Made by a program: the position numbers and the translations under genes
Origin: JAIBJN01 sp963830885
GTDB lineage: Bacteria; Actinomycetota; Thermoleophilia; Gaiellales; Gaiellaceae
NCBI GenBank assembly: GCA_963830885.1
Contig: CAWHOA010000019.1
Location: forward strand, 21,110 to 85,109
Reading direction: 5' to 3'
Length of the DNA: 64,000 nucleotides
Notes under the pieces: model-generated
Seen by the model: only the letters and a program-made list of their open reading frames with translations
Database searches by the model: none
Told to the model about the DNA's origin: nothing
Shown: positions 7,328 to 16,021 of the stretch, piece after piece
How the letters are laid out: every line of letters starts with the position of its first letter
Position numbering within the stretch: position 1 is the first letter of the stretch

Positions 7328-8502
7328 GGCGTCACCTGCCGTGCGGGCCCGGCACAGAACTCGACGTAGTCGATGTAATCGGTGATCGTCGGGCTGTCGC
7401 CGCAGACCGGGCAGTCGGGATCGCGGCGCAGGCTGATCTCCGTGAACTGCGTCTCGAGCGCGTCGAAGAGGAGCAGGCGGCCGACGAGCGGCTCGCCGAT
7501 CCCGAGCGCGAGCTTCAGGGCCTCGTTCGCCTGCAGCGAGCCGACGATGCCTGGCAGGACGCCCAGCACGCCGCCCTCGGCGCAGCTCGGCGCCAGCTCC
7601 GGCGGCGGGGGCTGCGGGAACAGGCACCGGTAGCACGGCCCCTCCTTCGGCTTGAAGACCGTGGTCTGGCCCTCGAAGCGGAAGATCGAGCCGTGGACGA
7701 CCGGGATCCCGTGCCACACCGACGCGTCGTTCAGGAGGTAGCGCGTGGGGAAGTTGTCGGCGCCGTCGACGATCACGTCCCAGCCCTCGCCGAGGATCCG
7801 GTCGACGTTCTCGGAGGTGAGGCGCTCCTGGAAGACCTGGACGGTGACGTCGGGGTTCAGCGCGGCGATCGTCCGCTTCGCGGACTCGGCCTTCGAGTCG
7901 CCGAGGCGCTCGGTCGAGTGGACGATCTGGCGCTGGAGGTTCGTGTCGTCCACGACGTCGTCGTCGACGATTCCGAGCTTCCCGACGCCCGCCGCCGCCA
8001 GGTAGAGCGACGCGGGCGAGCCGAGGCCGCCGGCGCCGATCAGGAGGATGCGGGAGTCGAGCAGGCGCAGCTGGCCCTCCTCGCCCACCTCGGGGATGAG
8101 GAGGTGGCGCGAGTAGCGGCGGCGCTTCGGCTCGTCGAGCGCGCGCGGCAGGTCGAAGCCGAAGCCGTTGCGCTTCCATTCGTTGAACCCGCCGGCCAGC
8201 GACGACACGTTCTCGTAGCCCAGCTCCTCGAGCGCCTTCGCGGCGAAGGCCGAGCGCGCGCCGGAGGCGCAGTAGACGACCAGCCGTGCGTCCCGGTCGG
8301 GAACGGCGCCCTCGATGCGGGACTCGAGGTTCCCGCGCGGCACGTGCACGGCGCCGGGGATGTGGCCCTCGTCCCACTCGTTGCGGTCGCGGACGTCGAC
8401 GAAGACGGCCGGCTCCGACTCGCGCAGCTCTGCCGCGTCAGGCACGCCGATCTCGTCGATCTCGCTCTTGACCTGCTGCAGCAGCTCGCGATAGGTCGAC
8501 AT
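7324..8502 (-). CDS. moeZ: E1-like sulfurtransferase: rhodanese followed by ThiF/MoeB adenylyltransferase (MoeZ-type)
   Basis: This 392-residue protein has an N-terminal rhodanese domain (active-site C78 in VVYCASGARS) and a C-terminal ThiF/MoeB domain with GAGGLG (156-161), the adenylation-site NLQRQ, and two CxxC pairs (CYRC and CPVC) that bind zinc in this family. Such enzymes adenylate the C-terminal glycine of a ubiquitin-like carrier and pass sulfur to it. Here the partner is evidently the CysO domain encoded immediately downstream. The domain order is the reverse of mycobacterial MoeZ, where ThiF comes first. It is the first gene of the moeZ, cysO-cysM, mec operon. Confidence 0.92.
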   Translation of the reverse strand: MSTYRELLQQVKSEIDEIGVPDAAELRESEPAVFVDVRDRNEWDEGHIPGAVHVPRGNLESRIEGAVPDRDARLVVYCASGARSAFAAKALEELGYENVSSLAGGFNEWKRNGFGFDLPRALDEPKRRRYSRHLLIPEVGEEGQLRLLDSRILLIGAGGLGSPASLYLAAAGVGKLGIVDDDVVDDTNLQRQIVHSTERLGDSKAESAKRTIAALNPDVTVQVFQERLTSENVDRILGEGWDVIVDGADNFPTRYLLNDASVWHGIPVVHGSIFRFEGQTTVFKPKEGPCYRCLFPQPPPPELAPSCAEGGVLGVLPGIVGSLQANEALKLALGIGEPLVGRLLLFDALETQFTEISLRRDPDCPVCGDSPTITDYIDYVEFCAGPARQVTP

Positions 8503-8512
8503 TGCTTCACGA

Positions 8513-8543
8513 AGTATAGCTACCTGTAGGCGGCGTCTGGCAA
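8513..8543 (-). promoter_or_regulatory. Putative promoter of the sulfur-carrier operon
   Basis: On the minus strand, TTGCCA (8538-8543) and TATACT (8513-8518) are separated by 19 nt. The -10 ends 10 nt before the ATG at 8502, so the leader would be very short. Confidence 0.4.
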
Positions 8544-8554
8544 GGGCCGGAAGC

Positions 8555-8560
8555 TACGCT
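8555..8560 (+). promoter_or_regulatory. Putative -10 element (TACGCT) of the TPR gene
   Basis: TACGCT ends 6 nt before the GTG at 8567, with no ribosome binding site between; the message is probably leaderless. Confidence 0.4.
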
Positions 8561-8566
8561 CGCCGC

Positions 8567-9544
8567 GTGTCCCCGCGTCGCGCCCGCGCCCTCGTCGGCC
8601 TGGCGGCGGCCGGCGCCGCCGCGCTGGTCGTCGGCGTGTCCGTCCTCCAGGGCGGGGACGAGAGCGCGCCGGCAGCGACCACCGAGGCCGAGCGCCCGCC
8701 GCCCCCGCTGGAGCTGGGCCTTGCCGTGCGGAGCGACGCCGAGGCGGACGCCCTCCGGGCGGCCGAGGAACTGGTCGACGAAGGCGACCGGCCCGGCGGT
8801 CTCGCCCGCTTCGACGAGATCCTCGCGGAGAATCCGGAGTCGGTCGAAGCTGCCGTCGGTGCGGCGATCGCCGCCTGGCCGGAGGGCACGGTCGAGCGCC
8901 TGGAGGCGCTCGCCGCCGAGCAGCCCGAGAGCGGCCTCGTCCAGCTCCACCTCGGCCTCGCCCTGCTTGCGAGCGGCGACGAGGAGGGAGCGCGGAGCGC
9001 CTGGGCGAAGGTCGGCGAGGTCGATCCGGACACTCCTGCGGCGCTGCGTGCAGAGGACCTCCTCAACCCGCAGTTCGCGCCCGGCCGCCCGCCGTTCGTG
9101 GCGCCGCTCGAGGCGCCGCCCGGTCTCGAGGGCCTCTCAGCGGAGGAGCAGCTCGCCGAGCTCGAGCGCCTGGCCGAGGAGGGAGGCGTCGACGAGCGGC
9201 TCTTCTACGGCATCGTGCTCCAGCGGGCGGGCCGTCCGGTGTCAGCCCAGGAGGCCTTCGCCGGCGCCGCCGAAGCCGACCCAGACAGCGTTCCGGCAAA
9301 GGTCGCCGCCGCGCTCGGGCGCTTCGACAAGGACGATCCGTCGCAGGCATTCTCGCGGCTGGGCCCGCTCGCCGACGCCGACGAGACCGGCGTCGTCCGC
9401 TACCACCTCGGCCTCGCGCTCTCCTGGATCGGGCAGGTCGAGGAGGCGACTCGGCAGCTTCGCCTGGCCCGCGAGGCCGATCCGGACGGCTTTTACGCGA
9501 GGGAAGCGGAGCGCCTGCTGGACCGTCTTGAGGACGTCGATTGA
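8567..9544 (+). CDS. Membrane-anchored tetratricopeptide-repeat protein
   Basis: A 325-residue protein starting at GTG. It has a basic start, one hydrophobic segment (about residues 9-27) that anchors it or acts as a signal, an acidic low-complexity linker, and then alanine/leucine-rich helical pairs typical of TPR arrays (residues ~55-140 and ~180-320, for example HLGLALLASGDEEGA and HLGLALSWIGQVEEA). TPRs are protein-protein scaffolds, and an extracytoplasmic location is likely. It is transcribed divergently from moeZ and lies upstream of the housekeeping sigma factor; no specific partner is indicated. Confidence 0.75.
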   Translation: MSPRRARALVGLAAAGAAALVVGVSVLQGGDESAPAATTEAERPPPPLELGLAVRSDAEADALRAAEELVDEGDRPGGLARFDEILAENPESVEAAVGAAIAAWPEGTVERLEALAAEQPESGLVQLHLGLALLASGDEEGARSAWAKVGEVDPDTPAALRAEDLLNPQFAPGRPPFVAPLEAPPGLEGLSAEEQLAELERLAEEGGVDERLFYGIVLQRAGRPVSAQEAFAGAAEADPDSVPAKVAAALGRFDKDDPSQAFSRLGPLADADETGVVRYHLGLALSWIGQVEEATRQLRLAREADPDGFYAREAERLLDRLEDVD

Positions 9545-9632
9545 CACAGTCCCCCAAAAGGGGGAAGCCGGATGTCCGGTCGCCGTGCAAGAGTCGCGGC
9601 GGTTGTGAAGGAGATTTGCGGCAGAGCGGCGG

Positions 9633-9660
9633 TTGACAAGTCGTCTGTCCCGGCTACGTT
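9633..9660 (+). promoter_or_regulatory. Sigma-70-type promoter of the housekeeping sigma gene
   Basis: TTGACA (9633-9638) and TACGTT (9655-9660) are separated by 16 nt, and lie about 43 nt before the GTG start. The -35 is a perfect consensus. The leader also contains a purine-rich GGAGGGGAG close to the start. Confidence 0.65.
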
Positions 9661-9703
9661 GAGAGACGGGATAGGGGATTTCGAGGAGAGGGAGGGGAGC
9701 TGA

Positions 9704-10747
9704 GTGGGCGTCATGCTCGACCATGAGGACGCCAGGGCGCTCGTGCGCCAGGGCCAGGAGGCTGGCTTCCTAACGCACGAGGAGATTGCGCTGGCGCTCG
9801 GCGACGAGTTCGAGCCCCTGCAGCTCGACGAGTTCTACACGGCGCTCGAGAAGCTCCACATCGAGGTCGTCGACGAGGCCGCCGACGCGGCCGAGCTCGA
9901 CCTCGAGCCCGAGGCGCGCGAGATCTCCACGGACGCACTGCAGCTCTTCCTCAAGGACATCGGCAAGGTGCCTCTCCTCACGGCCGCGCAGGAGGTCGAG
10001 CTCGCCAAGCGCATCGAGCGCGGCGACCACCCGGCCAAGCAGAAGATGGTCGAGTCGAACCTCCGGCTCGTCGTCTCGATCGCGAAGAACTACCGCAACC
10101 AGGGCCTGCCCTTCCTCGACCTGATCCAGGAGGGCACGATCGGGCTCGTCCGGGCGGCGGAGAAGTTCGACTACCGCAAGGGCTTCAAGTTCTCCACCTA
10201 CGCGACCTGGTGGATCCGCCAGGCGGTGGCCCGCGCGCTCGCCGACAAGGCGCGCACGATCCGGATGCCGGTCCACGTCGTCGAGAAGCTGAACAAGATC
10301 GGCCGCATCGAGCGGAAGCTCCTCAGCGAGTTCGGCCGCGAGCCGACGATCGACGAGGTCGCCCGCGAGCTCGAGCTGGAGCCCGACGAGGTCGAGCACA
10401 TCAAGCGGAGCGCCCAGGCCCCGGTCTCGCTGGAGAAGCCCGTCGGCGACGAGGAGGAGTCCGAGTTCGGCCACTTCCTCGCCGACGAGACGGCCCCGGC
10501 GCCGGACGAGGCGGCCGAGACCCAGCTCCGCAAGGAGACGCTCTCGCGCGTCCTCCAGACCCTCTCGCTGCGCGAGCGCCGCGTCCTCGAGATGCGCTAC
10601 GGCCTGGACGGCCAGCACCCGCGCACCCTCGACGAGGTCGGCCGCACGTTCAACGTCACGCGCGAGCGCGTCCGCCAGATCGAGAACCAGTGCCTGAAGA
10701 AGCTGCAGGCGCTGGCCGAGACGCAGAAGCTCCGCGACGTCGCCTGA
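9704..10747 (+). CDS. rpoD: Primary RNA polymerase sigma factor (RpoD/SigA)
   Basis: This 347-residue sigma-70 factor has region 1.2 to 2 (KFSTYATWWIRQAVARAL is the -10 recognition and melting segment), region 3 with EKLNKIGRIERKL, and region 4 ending with the -35-binding helix-turn-helix (TRERVRQIENQCLKKLQ). The N-terminal region 1.1 is short. An ATG three codons downstream (9713) is an alternative start, but the GTG at 9704 has a better-placed purine-rich site. As the vegetative sigma factor it would direct transcription of most genes in the window, matching the TTGACA/TANNNT motifs seen here. Confidence 0.96.
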   Translation: MGVMLDHEDARALVRQGQEAGFLTHEEIALALGDEFEPLQLDEFYTALEKLHIEVVDEAADAAELDLEPEAREISTDALQLFLKDIGKVPLLTAAQEVELAKRIERGDHPAKQKMVESNLRLVVSIAKNYRNQGLPFLDLIQEGTIGLVRAAEKFDYRKGFKFSTYATWWIRQAVARALADKARTIRMPVHVVEKLNKIGRIERKLLSEFGREPTIDEVARELELEPDEVEHIKRSAQAPVSLEKPVGDEEESEFGHFLADETAPAPDEAAETQLRKETLSRVLQTLSLRERRVLEMRYGLDGQHPRTLDEVGRTFNVTRERVRQIENQCLKKLQALAETQKLRDVA

Positions 10748-10759
10748 CCGGTTCGCCCA

Positions 10760-11563
10760 TCAACGGCCGACGGCGCCCAGGAACCCCTCAAGCGTCTCGC
10801 GCCACCTGAGCGGCTGCTCGAGGTGAGGGTCGTGCCCGGCGCCTTCGACCTCGACGACCCGAGCCGCGGGAAGCGCAGCGACCATGCGTTGGGTCTCGTC
10901 CCGAAGCGCGCCGCGCTCGCCTCGGACGACAAGCACCGGGCAGCGGATCCGAGACCAGTCGTCCCACCAACTCCGCCCGCTCGCCTCCGAGAGCGCGGCA
11001 AGGAGCACGTCCTTTTCGAAGCTCGGCCACAGCCCGTCGTCGCGCTCCTCGAGGCCGCCGGCCCACGCACGCGACCACGACGTGTCGCCGCCGAAGAAGG
11101 CAAGAGCATCGTTGCGGGAGGCGAAGGGCACAGGCCAGGACTCAAGCCAGCGGCGTACGGTTTCCGGCGCCCTCGGGTCTGCCGCCGGGCTAGCTTCCAC
11201 CACCACGAGGGCTAGGACCAGCTCCGGCCGCCTGGCCGCGAGCAGGAAAGCGATCAAGCCGCCGAACGACTGCCCCACAACCACGGCGGGAGCCAGATCG
11301 AGCTGCTCGATCCACAGCTCGACGTCGGCGACGAAGGCGTCCGGCGAGACGCTCGCCGGTGCGCGCTCGCTTCGTCCGTGACCTCGCTGCTCGACCGCCA
11401 CGACCCTGAAGGTCTCCGACAGCCAGGATGCGGTCTCGTGCCACTCGCCGGCATACCCGGCGAGCCCGTGCAGCAGTACAACGGCCTGGCCGCGACCGTC
11501 GTGATCCAGGCAGCACAGCCGAGTCCCCTCGCGCGCCTCGACGTGCCAGCGCTCGCCCGCCAC
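10760..11563 (-). CDS. Alpha/beta hydrolase
   Basis: This 267-residue protein uses the GTG at 11563; the frame stays open further upstream, but the fold starts here. It has the oxyanion HGLAG motif (residues 32-36), the nucleophile elbow GQSFGG (S99), and a C-terminal GAGHDPHLEQP providing the catalytic His; an Asp/Glu in the GERGAL region near residue 220 completes the triad. Substrate unknown: the family covers esterases, lipases and haloperoxidase-like enzymes. It is divergent from the M20 dipeptidase gene with only 53 bp between the starts. Confidence 0.85.
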   Translation of the reverse strand: MAGERWHVEAREGTRLCCLDHDGRGQAVVLLHGLAGYAGEWHETASWLSETFRVVAVEQRGHGRSERAPASVSPDAFVADVELWIEQLDLAPAVVVGQSFGGLIAFLLAARRPELVLALVVVEASPAADPRAPETVRRWLESWPVPFASRNDALAFFGGDTSWSRAWAGGLEERDDGLWPSFEKDVLLAALSEASGRSWWDDWSRIRCPVLVVRGERGALRDETQRMVAALPAARVVEVEGAGHDPHLEQPLRWRETLEGFLGAVGR

Positions 11564-11602
11564 GGAGAGAGGGTACTCCCACGGTCTCAGAACGAGCGGG
11601 CC

Positions 11603-11608
11603 GTAGAC
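11603..11608 (+). promoter_or_regulatory. Putative -10 element (TAGACT) of the M20 dipeptidase gene
   Basis: TAGACT ends 8 nt before the GTG at 11617. There is no Shine-Dalgarno sequence in the short gap. Confidence 0.4.
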
Positions 11609-11616
11609 TCCGCGCG

Positions 11617-12944
11617 GTGACGGACCGGATCGATCCCGCCTGGCTCGCGGAGCTCTCCGAATGGCTCCGCATCCCCAGCGTCTCCGCGGACCCGGCGCAC
11701 GCGGGTGACGTACGGCGCTCCGGGGAGTGGGTCTGTGAGTTCGTGCGCGGGGCCGGCGGCGACGCAGGGCTCGTCGAGACGGACACGCACCCGCTGGCGG
11801 TCGGCGAGATCCGGGCCTCGACTGGCGCCGCCGACGCACCCACCGTCCTCCTCTACGGCCACTTCGACGTCCAGCCGCCGGCGCCGCTCGAGCTCTGGGA
11901 GTCCGACCCGTTCGAGCCCGAGATCCGGGACGGCTGGCTCTACTGCCGCGGCGCGGTCGACGACAAGGGCAACTCCTATCTGCTGCTCAAGGCCGCCCGG
12001 CTGCTCGCCGAGGAGGGCGCACTGCCCGTGAACGTGCGGGTCGCGTTCGACGGGGAGGAGGAGATCGGCGGGCACTCGATCGTCGACTTCCTCGCCGCGG
12101 ACGAGCGCGGCGCCGACGCCTGTCTCATCTTCGACAGCGGCATGCCTCGCGAAGACACGCCTGCGTTCGACCTGGGCGTGCGCGGGCTCGTCTACTTCCA
12201 CGTAAGCCTGCGCACCGGAGAGCGCGACCTGCACTCGGGCATGTTCGGAGGCGCCGCGCTGAACGCCGTCCACGCGCTCATGCGGACGCTCGACGCCGTC
12301 GTGGCGATGCCGGACGAGCTGCGCGCCGGCGTCATCCCGCCGACTGACGAGGAGCTCCGCTCCTGGCAGGAGCTCGACCCCGGCGCGGCCGTGCTCGCCG
12401 ACGCCGGCGCGGTGCCCATGGACGCCGGGGCCGCGGCCGAGTTCTACCCGCGCATCTACGCCGGCCCGGCCGTGGACGTGAACGGGCTCCAGGGCGGCGA
12501 GGCGGTCCTCCAGAAGACCGTGCTCCCCGTCGCGGCAGAGGCGAACGTCTCCATCCGCCTCGCGCCGGGCCAGGACGTCGAGGGCATCAGCGCCGCCTTC
12601 GAGCGGCTGCTCCGCGACGCCGCGCCTCCCGGGCGCCGAGCTCGAGGTGGAGCGGCGCTCGTCCTCGCCGGCCGGGCTGATTCCGCCCGACGCGCCGGCC
12701 GTGCGGCTCGCGCAGGACGCCTTCGAGCGCGTCCTCGGCAGTCGGCCGCTGCTGCTCCGCACCGGGGGGACGATCCCGCTCGTCCCGGCGCTCGCCGAGC
12801 GCGAGCATCCCGACGATCCTCACTGGCTTCGCCCTCCCGGGCGCCAACGTCCACTCACCGAACGAGCGCCTGCTCGCCCGCTACCTCCCGCTCGGCGTCG
12901 ACGCTGCCCGCGAGACGCTGGTCGCGCTCGCCGGCCTGCACTGA
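11617..12944 (+). CDS. M20 family dipeptidase, two frameshifts in this sequence
   Basis: The first ~335 codons are intact: LYGHFDVQP (H82, D84), GAVDDKGN (D115/D116), FDGEEEIGG (catalytic E148/E149), and the dimerisation domain (SLRTGERDLHSGMFGG) typical of the carnosinase/CPG2 branch. The frame then shifts near 12,630 (after DAAPPG) and again near 12,800. The third frame gives the expected C-terminus with the distal zinc His (FALPGANVHSPNE) and stops at 12942-12944. Both shifts equal one extra base and lie in G/C-rich runs, so sequencing error is as likely as real inactivation. The enzyme would hydrolyse dipeptides or N-carbamoyl/acyl amino acids in the cytosol. Confidence 0.85.
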
Positions 12945-12945
12945 C

Positions 12946-13884
12946 GTGGCGGTCGGGCAGGCCGTCAACGGGGCGCTCCGCAAGACGATCCTCGCGTCGT
13001 CGTCGAGCCCGCGCGTCCGCCGCTTCGCGGACAAGCACGGGCTGCGTCTCGGCGCCTCGCGCTTCGTCGCGGGCCAGGACCTCGACGCGTGCGTCGCCGT
13101 CCTGCGCCGGCTGAACGACCAGGGCCTCCACGCGAACACGACGCTGCTCGGGGAGGACGTCCTCGACGAGGCTGAGGCGCGCGCCGTCGCCGACGAGTAC
13201 CTCGTGATCCTCGCGCGCCTGCACGAGGAGGAGCTGCGCGCGAACGTGGCGCTCAAGCTGACGCACCTCGGCCTCGACCTCGACGAAGAGCTCGCCTACG
13301 AGAACCTCGAGCGCGTGGTTGCGCGCGCCGGCGAGCTCGGCAACTTCATCCGCATCGACATGGAGTACTCGGCGCTCGTCGACCCGACGCTCCGCCTCTA
13401 CCGGCGCCTGCGCGAGGCCGGGCACGCGAACGTCGGCACCGTCCTCCAGTCCTACCTCTACCGCACGCTCGACGACCTCGAGAGCCTGCTGCCGCTCGAG
13501 CCCAACCTGCGGCTGGTCAAGGGGGCCTACCTCGAGCCCGAGTCGGTCGCCTATCCGTCCAAGTCCGACGTGGACGCCGCGTACCTCCGACTGGTCGAGC
13601 GCTCGCTCACCGGCGGCGGCTACACGGCGATCGCCACGCACGACGAGCGCATGATCGAAGGCGCGCTCGCCTTCGCCGAGCGTGAGGCAATCGGCCGCGA
13701 CCGCTTCGAGCTGCAGATGCTCTACGGCGTCCGCCCGCAGCTCCAGCTCGACCTGCTCGCGCGCGGCTACAAGGTGCTGGTGGCGACCCCGTTCGGCCCC
13801 GAGTGGTTCCCGTTCTTCACGCGACGTCTGGCCGAGCGGCCCGCGAACCTGCTCTTCGTCGCGCGGAACCTGGTGAGGCGCTAG
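12946..13884 (+). CDS. Proline dehydrogenase
   Basis: This 312-residue protein starts at a GTG one base after the stop of the M20 gene. It shows the PRODH (FAD-binding TIM barrel) pattern: IRIDMEYSALVDPTL, QSYLYRT, RLVKGAYLEPESVAYPSK, ATHDERMIEGAL, FELQMLYGVRPQLQ and VATPFGPEWFPFFTRRLAERPAN (in the family the C-terminal RR pair binds the proline carboxylate). It oxidises proline to pyrroline-5-carboxylate and feeds electrons to the quinone pool at the membrane face. It is the monofunctional form; no P5C dehydrogenase gene is adjacent. With the upstream dipeptidase it suggests peptide/proline use. Confidence 0.93.
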   Translation: MAVGQAVNGALRKTILASSSSPRVRRFADKHGLRLGASRFVAGQDLDACVAVLRRLNDQGLHANTTLLGEDVLDEAEARAVADEYLVILARLHEEELRANVALKLTHLGLDLDEELAYENLERVVARAGELGNFIRIDMEYSALVDPTLRLYRRLREAGHANVGTVLQSYLYRTLDDLESLLPLEPNLRLVKGAYLEPESVAYPSKSDVDAAYLRLVERSLTGGGYTAIATHDERMIEGALAFAEREAIGRDRFELQMLYGVRPQLQLDLLARGYKVLVATPFGPEWFPFFTRRLAERPANLLFVARNLVRR

Positions 13885-13891
13885 GAGTTCT

Positions 13892-14260
13892 CTAGGTCGC
13901 CGGGACGGCGCGCTTGCCGCCGTGGGCGTGCATGTGCGCTTCGTCGTCGACGAGCCAGGCGTGCCCGAAGCGGCTCATCTCGTCGATGATCGGGAGGAGC
14001 GCCGAGCCCTTCTCGGTCAGCTCGTACTCGGCCCGGCGGGCGCTCGCGTGCTTCTCGATGATCCCGTCATGCTCGAGCACGCGCAGGCGCTCGGACAGCG
14101 TCCGCGGGCTGATGCCGGGGCAGGAGCGCTCCAGCTCGGAGAAGCGGCGGGGGCCTTCTGACAGGTCGTGGACGATGATCGCCGTCCACTTCGAGCCGAT
14201 GATGTCGGCCGTACAGGCGACCGCGCACTCCTCGTCGTGCACGGGCTTCATCGTGCGCAT
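13892..14260 (-). CDS. HxlR-family transcriptional regulator
   Basis: This 122-residue winged-helix protein has the HxlR signature: a cysteine-containing start (DEECAVACTADIIGSKWT), then RRFSELERSCPGISPRTLSERLRVLEHDGII as the DNA-binding wing and recognition helix. Family members bind DNA as dimers and often respond to aldehydes or thiol stress through the N-terminal cysteine. The C-terminal tail is His-rich (EAHMHAHGG), which is not typical and might bind metal. Target genes are not evident; it is convergent with proline dehydrogenase. Confidence 0.9.
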   Translation of the reverse strand: MRTMKPVHDEECAVACTADIIGSKWTAIIVHDLSEGPRRFSELERSCPGISPRTLSERLRVLEHDGIIEKHASARRAEYELTEKGSALLPIIDEMSRFGHAWLVDDEAHMHAHGGKRAVPAT

Positions 14261-14266
14261 ATGCCC

Positions 14267-14272
14267 ATTGTA
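14267..14272 (-). promoter_or_regulatory. Putative -10 element (TACAAT) of the HxlR gene
   Basis: Read on the minus strand, TACAAT ends 6 nt before the ATG at 14260. This suggests a leaderless transcript. Confidence 0.45.
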
Positions 14273-14335
14273 GCCGGGTGCCTGAACGCTTCTCAGAATG
14301 CCGCGGCGGCACAGGGCTTCGTTCTGAGACGCGTT

Positions 14336-15880
14336 CTACGAGTCCCAGGGGGGCGGGCGATGCGCCCAGCGGCCGCCGACCATGGTGGCGACCACCTGGA
14401 TCTCCCCCAGCTCGTCGGCCGGGGTCTCGAGCGGATCGCGGTCGAGCACGACCAGGTCGGCCAGGTAGCCGGGGAGGAGCTTCCCGCGCCGGCGCTCGTC
14501 ACCGGTGAGCCAGGCCGGCGCGACACAGGTGGCGTGCAGGGCCTGCTCCACGGTGACCGCCTGCTCGGGATGCCACGCGTCGCGTTCGTCGAGCGTGCGC
14601 GTGACGCCGGCCCGGATGCCGAAGAGCGGGTCGAGCTCCTCGACGGGCGCGTCGGAGCCGTTCGCGACGAGCGCGCCGGAGTCGACGAGCGACCGGAAGG
14701 CGTAGGCGCCGCCGGTCTTGCCCTCCCAGAAGGCGTCGGCCAGGTCGCGGTCGGACGCGGCGTGGCTGAACTGCACCGAGGCGGCGACGCCGAGCTCCGC
14801 GAAGCGTCCCACGTCCTCCGGCGCGAGCAGCTGCGCGTGCTCGATCCGCTGGCGAAGCCCGCGCGGCCGCCACTCGTCCTGCGTCTCCTCGAAGGCGTCG
14901 AGCGCCCGCCGGTTGGCGAGGTCGCCGATCGCGTGCACTGCCACCGGGAAGCCGGCGCGGGCGCTGCGGCGGACGATGTCCACGAACTCCTCGTAGCCGA
15001 CGATCTCCACGCCGGAGCCGTCGAGCATCAGCGCCGTGCGCGAGCCGAGCGTGCCGTCCAGGAACGCCTTGATGTACCCAACGCGGAGGAAGTCGTCCCC
15101 GAGGCCGGAGGCGAGCCCGATCTCCTGGAGGCGTTCGAGGTGGTTCCACGGCAGCGACTGCCAGATCCGCAGGTCGAGCGCGCCCTCGTCCTTCAGGCGC
15201 TGGAAGACGCGCAGGGCGCCGAGCCAGCCGTCCTTGTCGTGCACGGAGACGACGCCGCGCGAGAGCGCGAGCGGGATCGCCTCGCGGCAGGCGTCGACCA
15301 TCTCGTCCTCGGTGGGCCGGACGTAGGTGTCGCGGAAGTGCCAGGCGCACTCCTCGCGCAGGACGCCCGTCGGCTCGCCGCGCTCGTCGCGCTCGACGAC
15401 ACCGCCCGGGACCTGCAGCTCGCCCTCCACGCGCGCGAGCGCGGCCGAGTTGAGCCAGAGCGAGTGGTAGTCCTTGGACATGAGCGCCACGGGCACGTCG
15501 CCCGCGACTGCGTCGAGCGCCTCCTTCGTCGGCTCGGCGGCCGGAGCCCAGTCGCCGCTCCGCCAGCCGAGCCCGCGCAGCCAGCGTCCGCTCGCGACGT
15601 CGGCGACAGCGCCTGCCACGCGCGCCAACGCCTCGTCCAGCGAGGCCGTGCCCTCGAGCCGCACCTGGCGCTGCGCGAGCGCCCAGGTGGGGAAGTGGAC
15701 GTGCGAGTCCGTGAACCCCGGGAGGACGCAGCGGCCGCCGAGGTCGACCCGGTCGGGGCTCGCAAGCGCCGTCTCGTGGGTGCCGACCCCGCCCGCGATC
15801 CGCTCCCCGGCGATGGCGAGGGCCGCCGCCTTCGGGAGCGCCGGATCGAGCGTGCGGACGACGCCGTTCTCGAGGATCAC
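14336..15880 (-). CDS. Amidohydrolase family protein (YtcJ-like)
   Basis: This 514-residue protein starts at GTG. It has the amidohydrolase layout: an N-terminal beta sandwich, the metal-binding DSHVHF, a central TIM barrel with GDLANRRALDAF and RIEHAQLLAPEDV, and a C-terminal NGSDAPVEELDPL with the catalytic Asp. It closes with the usual KLLPGYLADLVVLDRDPL segment. YtcJ-like enzymes hydrolyse amides or exo-cyclic C-N bonds; the natural substrate of this branch is generally unknown. It is preceded by a leaderless-type TATCCT hexamer. Confidence 0.9.
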   Translation of the reverse strand: MILENGVVRTLDPALPKAAALAIAGERIAGGVGTHETALASPDRVDLGGRCVLPGFTDSHVHFPTWALAQRQVRLEGTASLDEALARVAGAVADVASGRWLRGLGWRSGDWAPAAEPTKEALDAVAGDVPVALMSKDYHSLWLNSAALARVEGELQVPGGVVERDERGEPTGVLREECAWHFRDTYVRPTEDEMVDACREAIPLALSRGVVSVHDKDGWLGALRVFQRLKDEGALDLRIWQSLPWNHLERLQEIGLASGLGDDFLRVGYIKAFLDGTLGSRTALMLDGSGVEIVGYEEFVDIVRRSARAGFPVAVHAIGDLANRRALDAFEETQDEWRPRGLRQRIEHAQLLAPEDVGRFAELGVAASVQFSHAASDRDLADAFWEGKTGGAYAFRSLVDSGALVANGSDAPVEELDPLFGIRAGVTRTLDERDAWHPEQAVTVEQALHATCVAPAWLTGDERRRGKLLPGYLADLVVLDRDPLETPADELGEIQVVATMVGGRWAHRPPPWDS

Positions 15881-15886
15881 GAGGCG

Positions 15887-15892
15887 AGGATA
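15887..15892 (-). promoter_or_regulatory. Putative -10 element (TATCCT) of the amidohydrolase gene
   Basis: Read on the minus strand, TATCCT ends 6 nt before the GTG at 15880. This helps choose GTG as the start. Confidence 0.45.
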
Positions 15893-15920
15893 GTGGCAGG
15901 AGCCGTGTCGAGCAGCAGGA

Positions 15921-15955
15921 CGCCCCCGGCGACGGCAGGGAGGTCGCCGGGGGCG
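15921..15955 (-). terminator. Hairpin after the Met-rich lipoprotein gene
   Basis: A perfect 13-bp inverted repeat (CGCCCCCGGCGAC / GTCGCCGGGGGCG) with a 9-nt loop lies 66 bp past the stop at 16022 and upstream of the next minus-strand gene. It lacks a T-run, as expected in a very GC-rich genome. Confidence 0.5.
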
Positions 15956-16021
15956 TCGGGCGCGAGCCGCAGGCTCGCCGCCGGCCGCAGGTGATTCGCG
16001 GCCGGGCGGCGAGCGGTTCGC

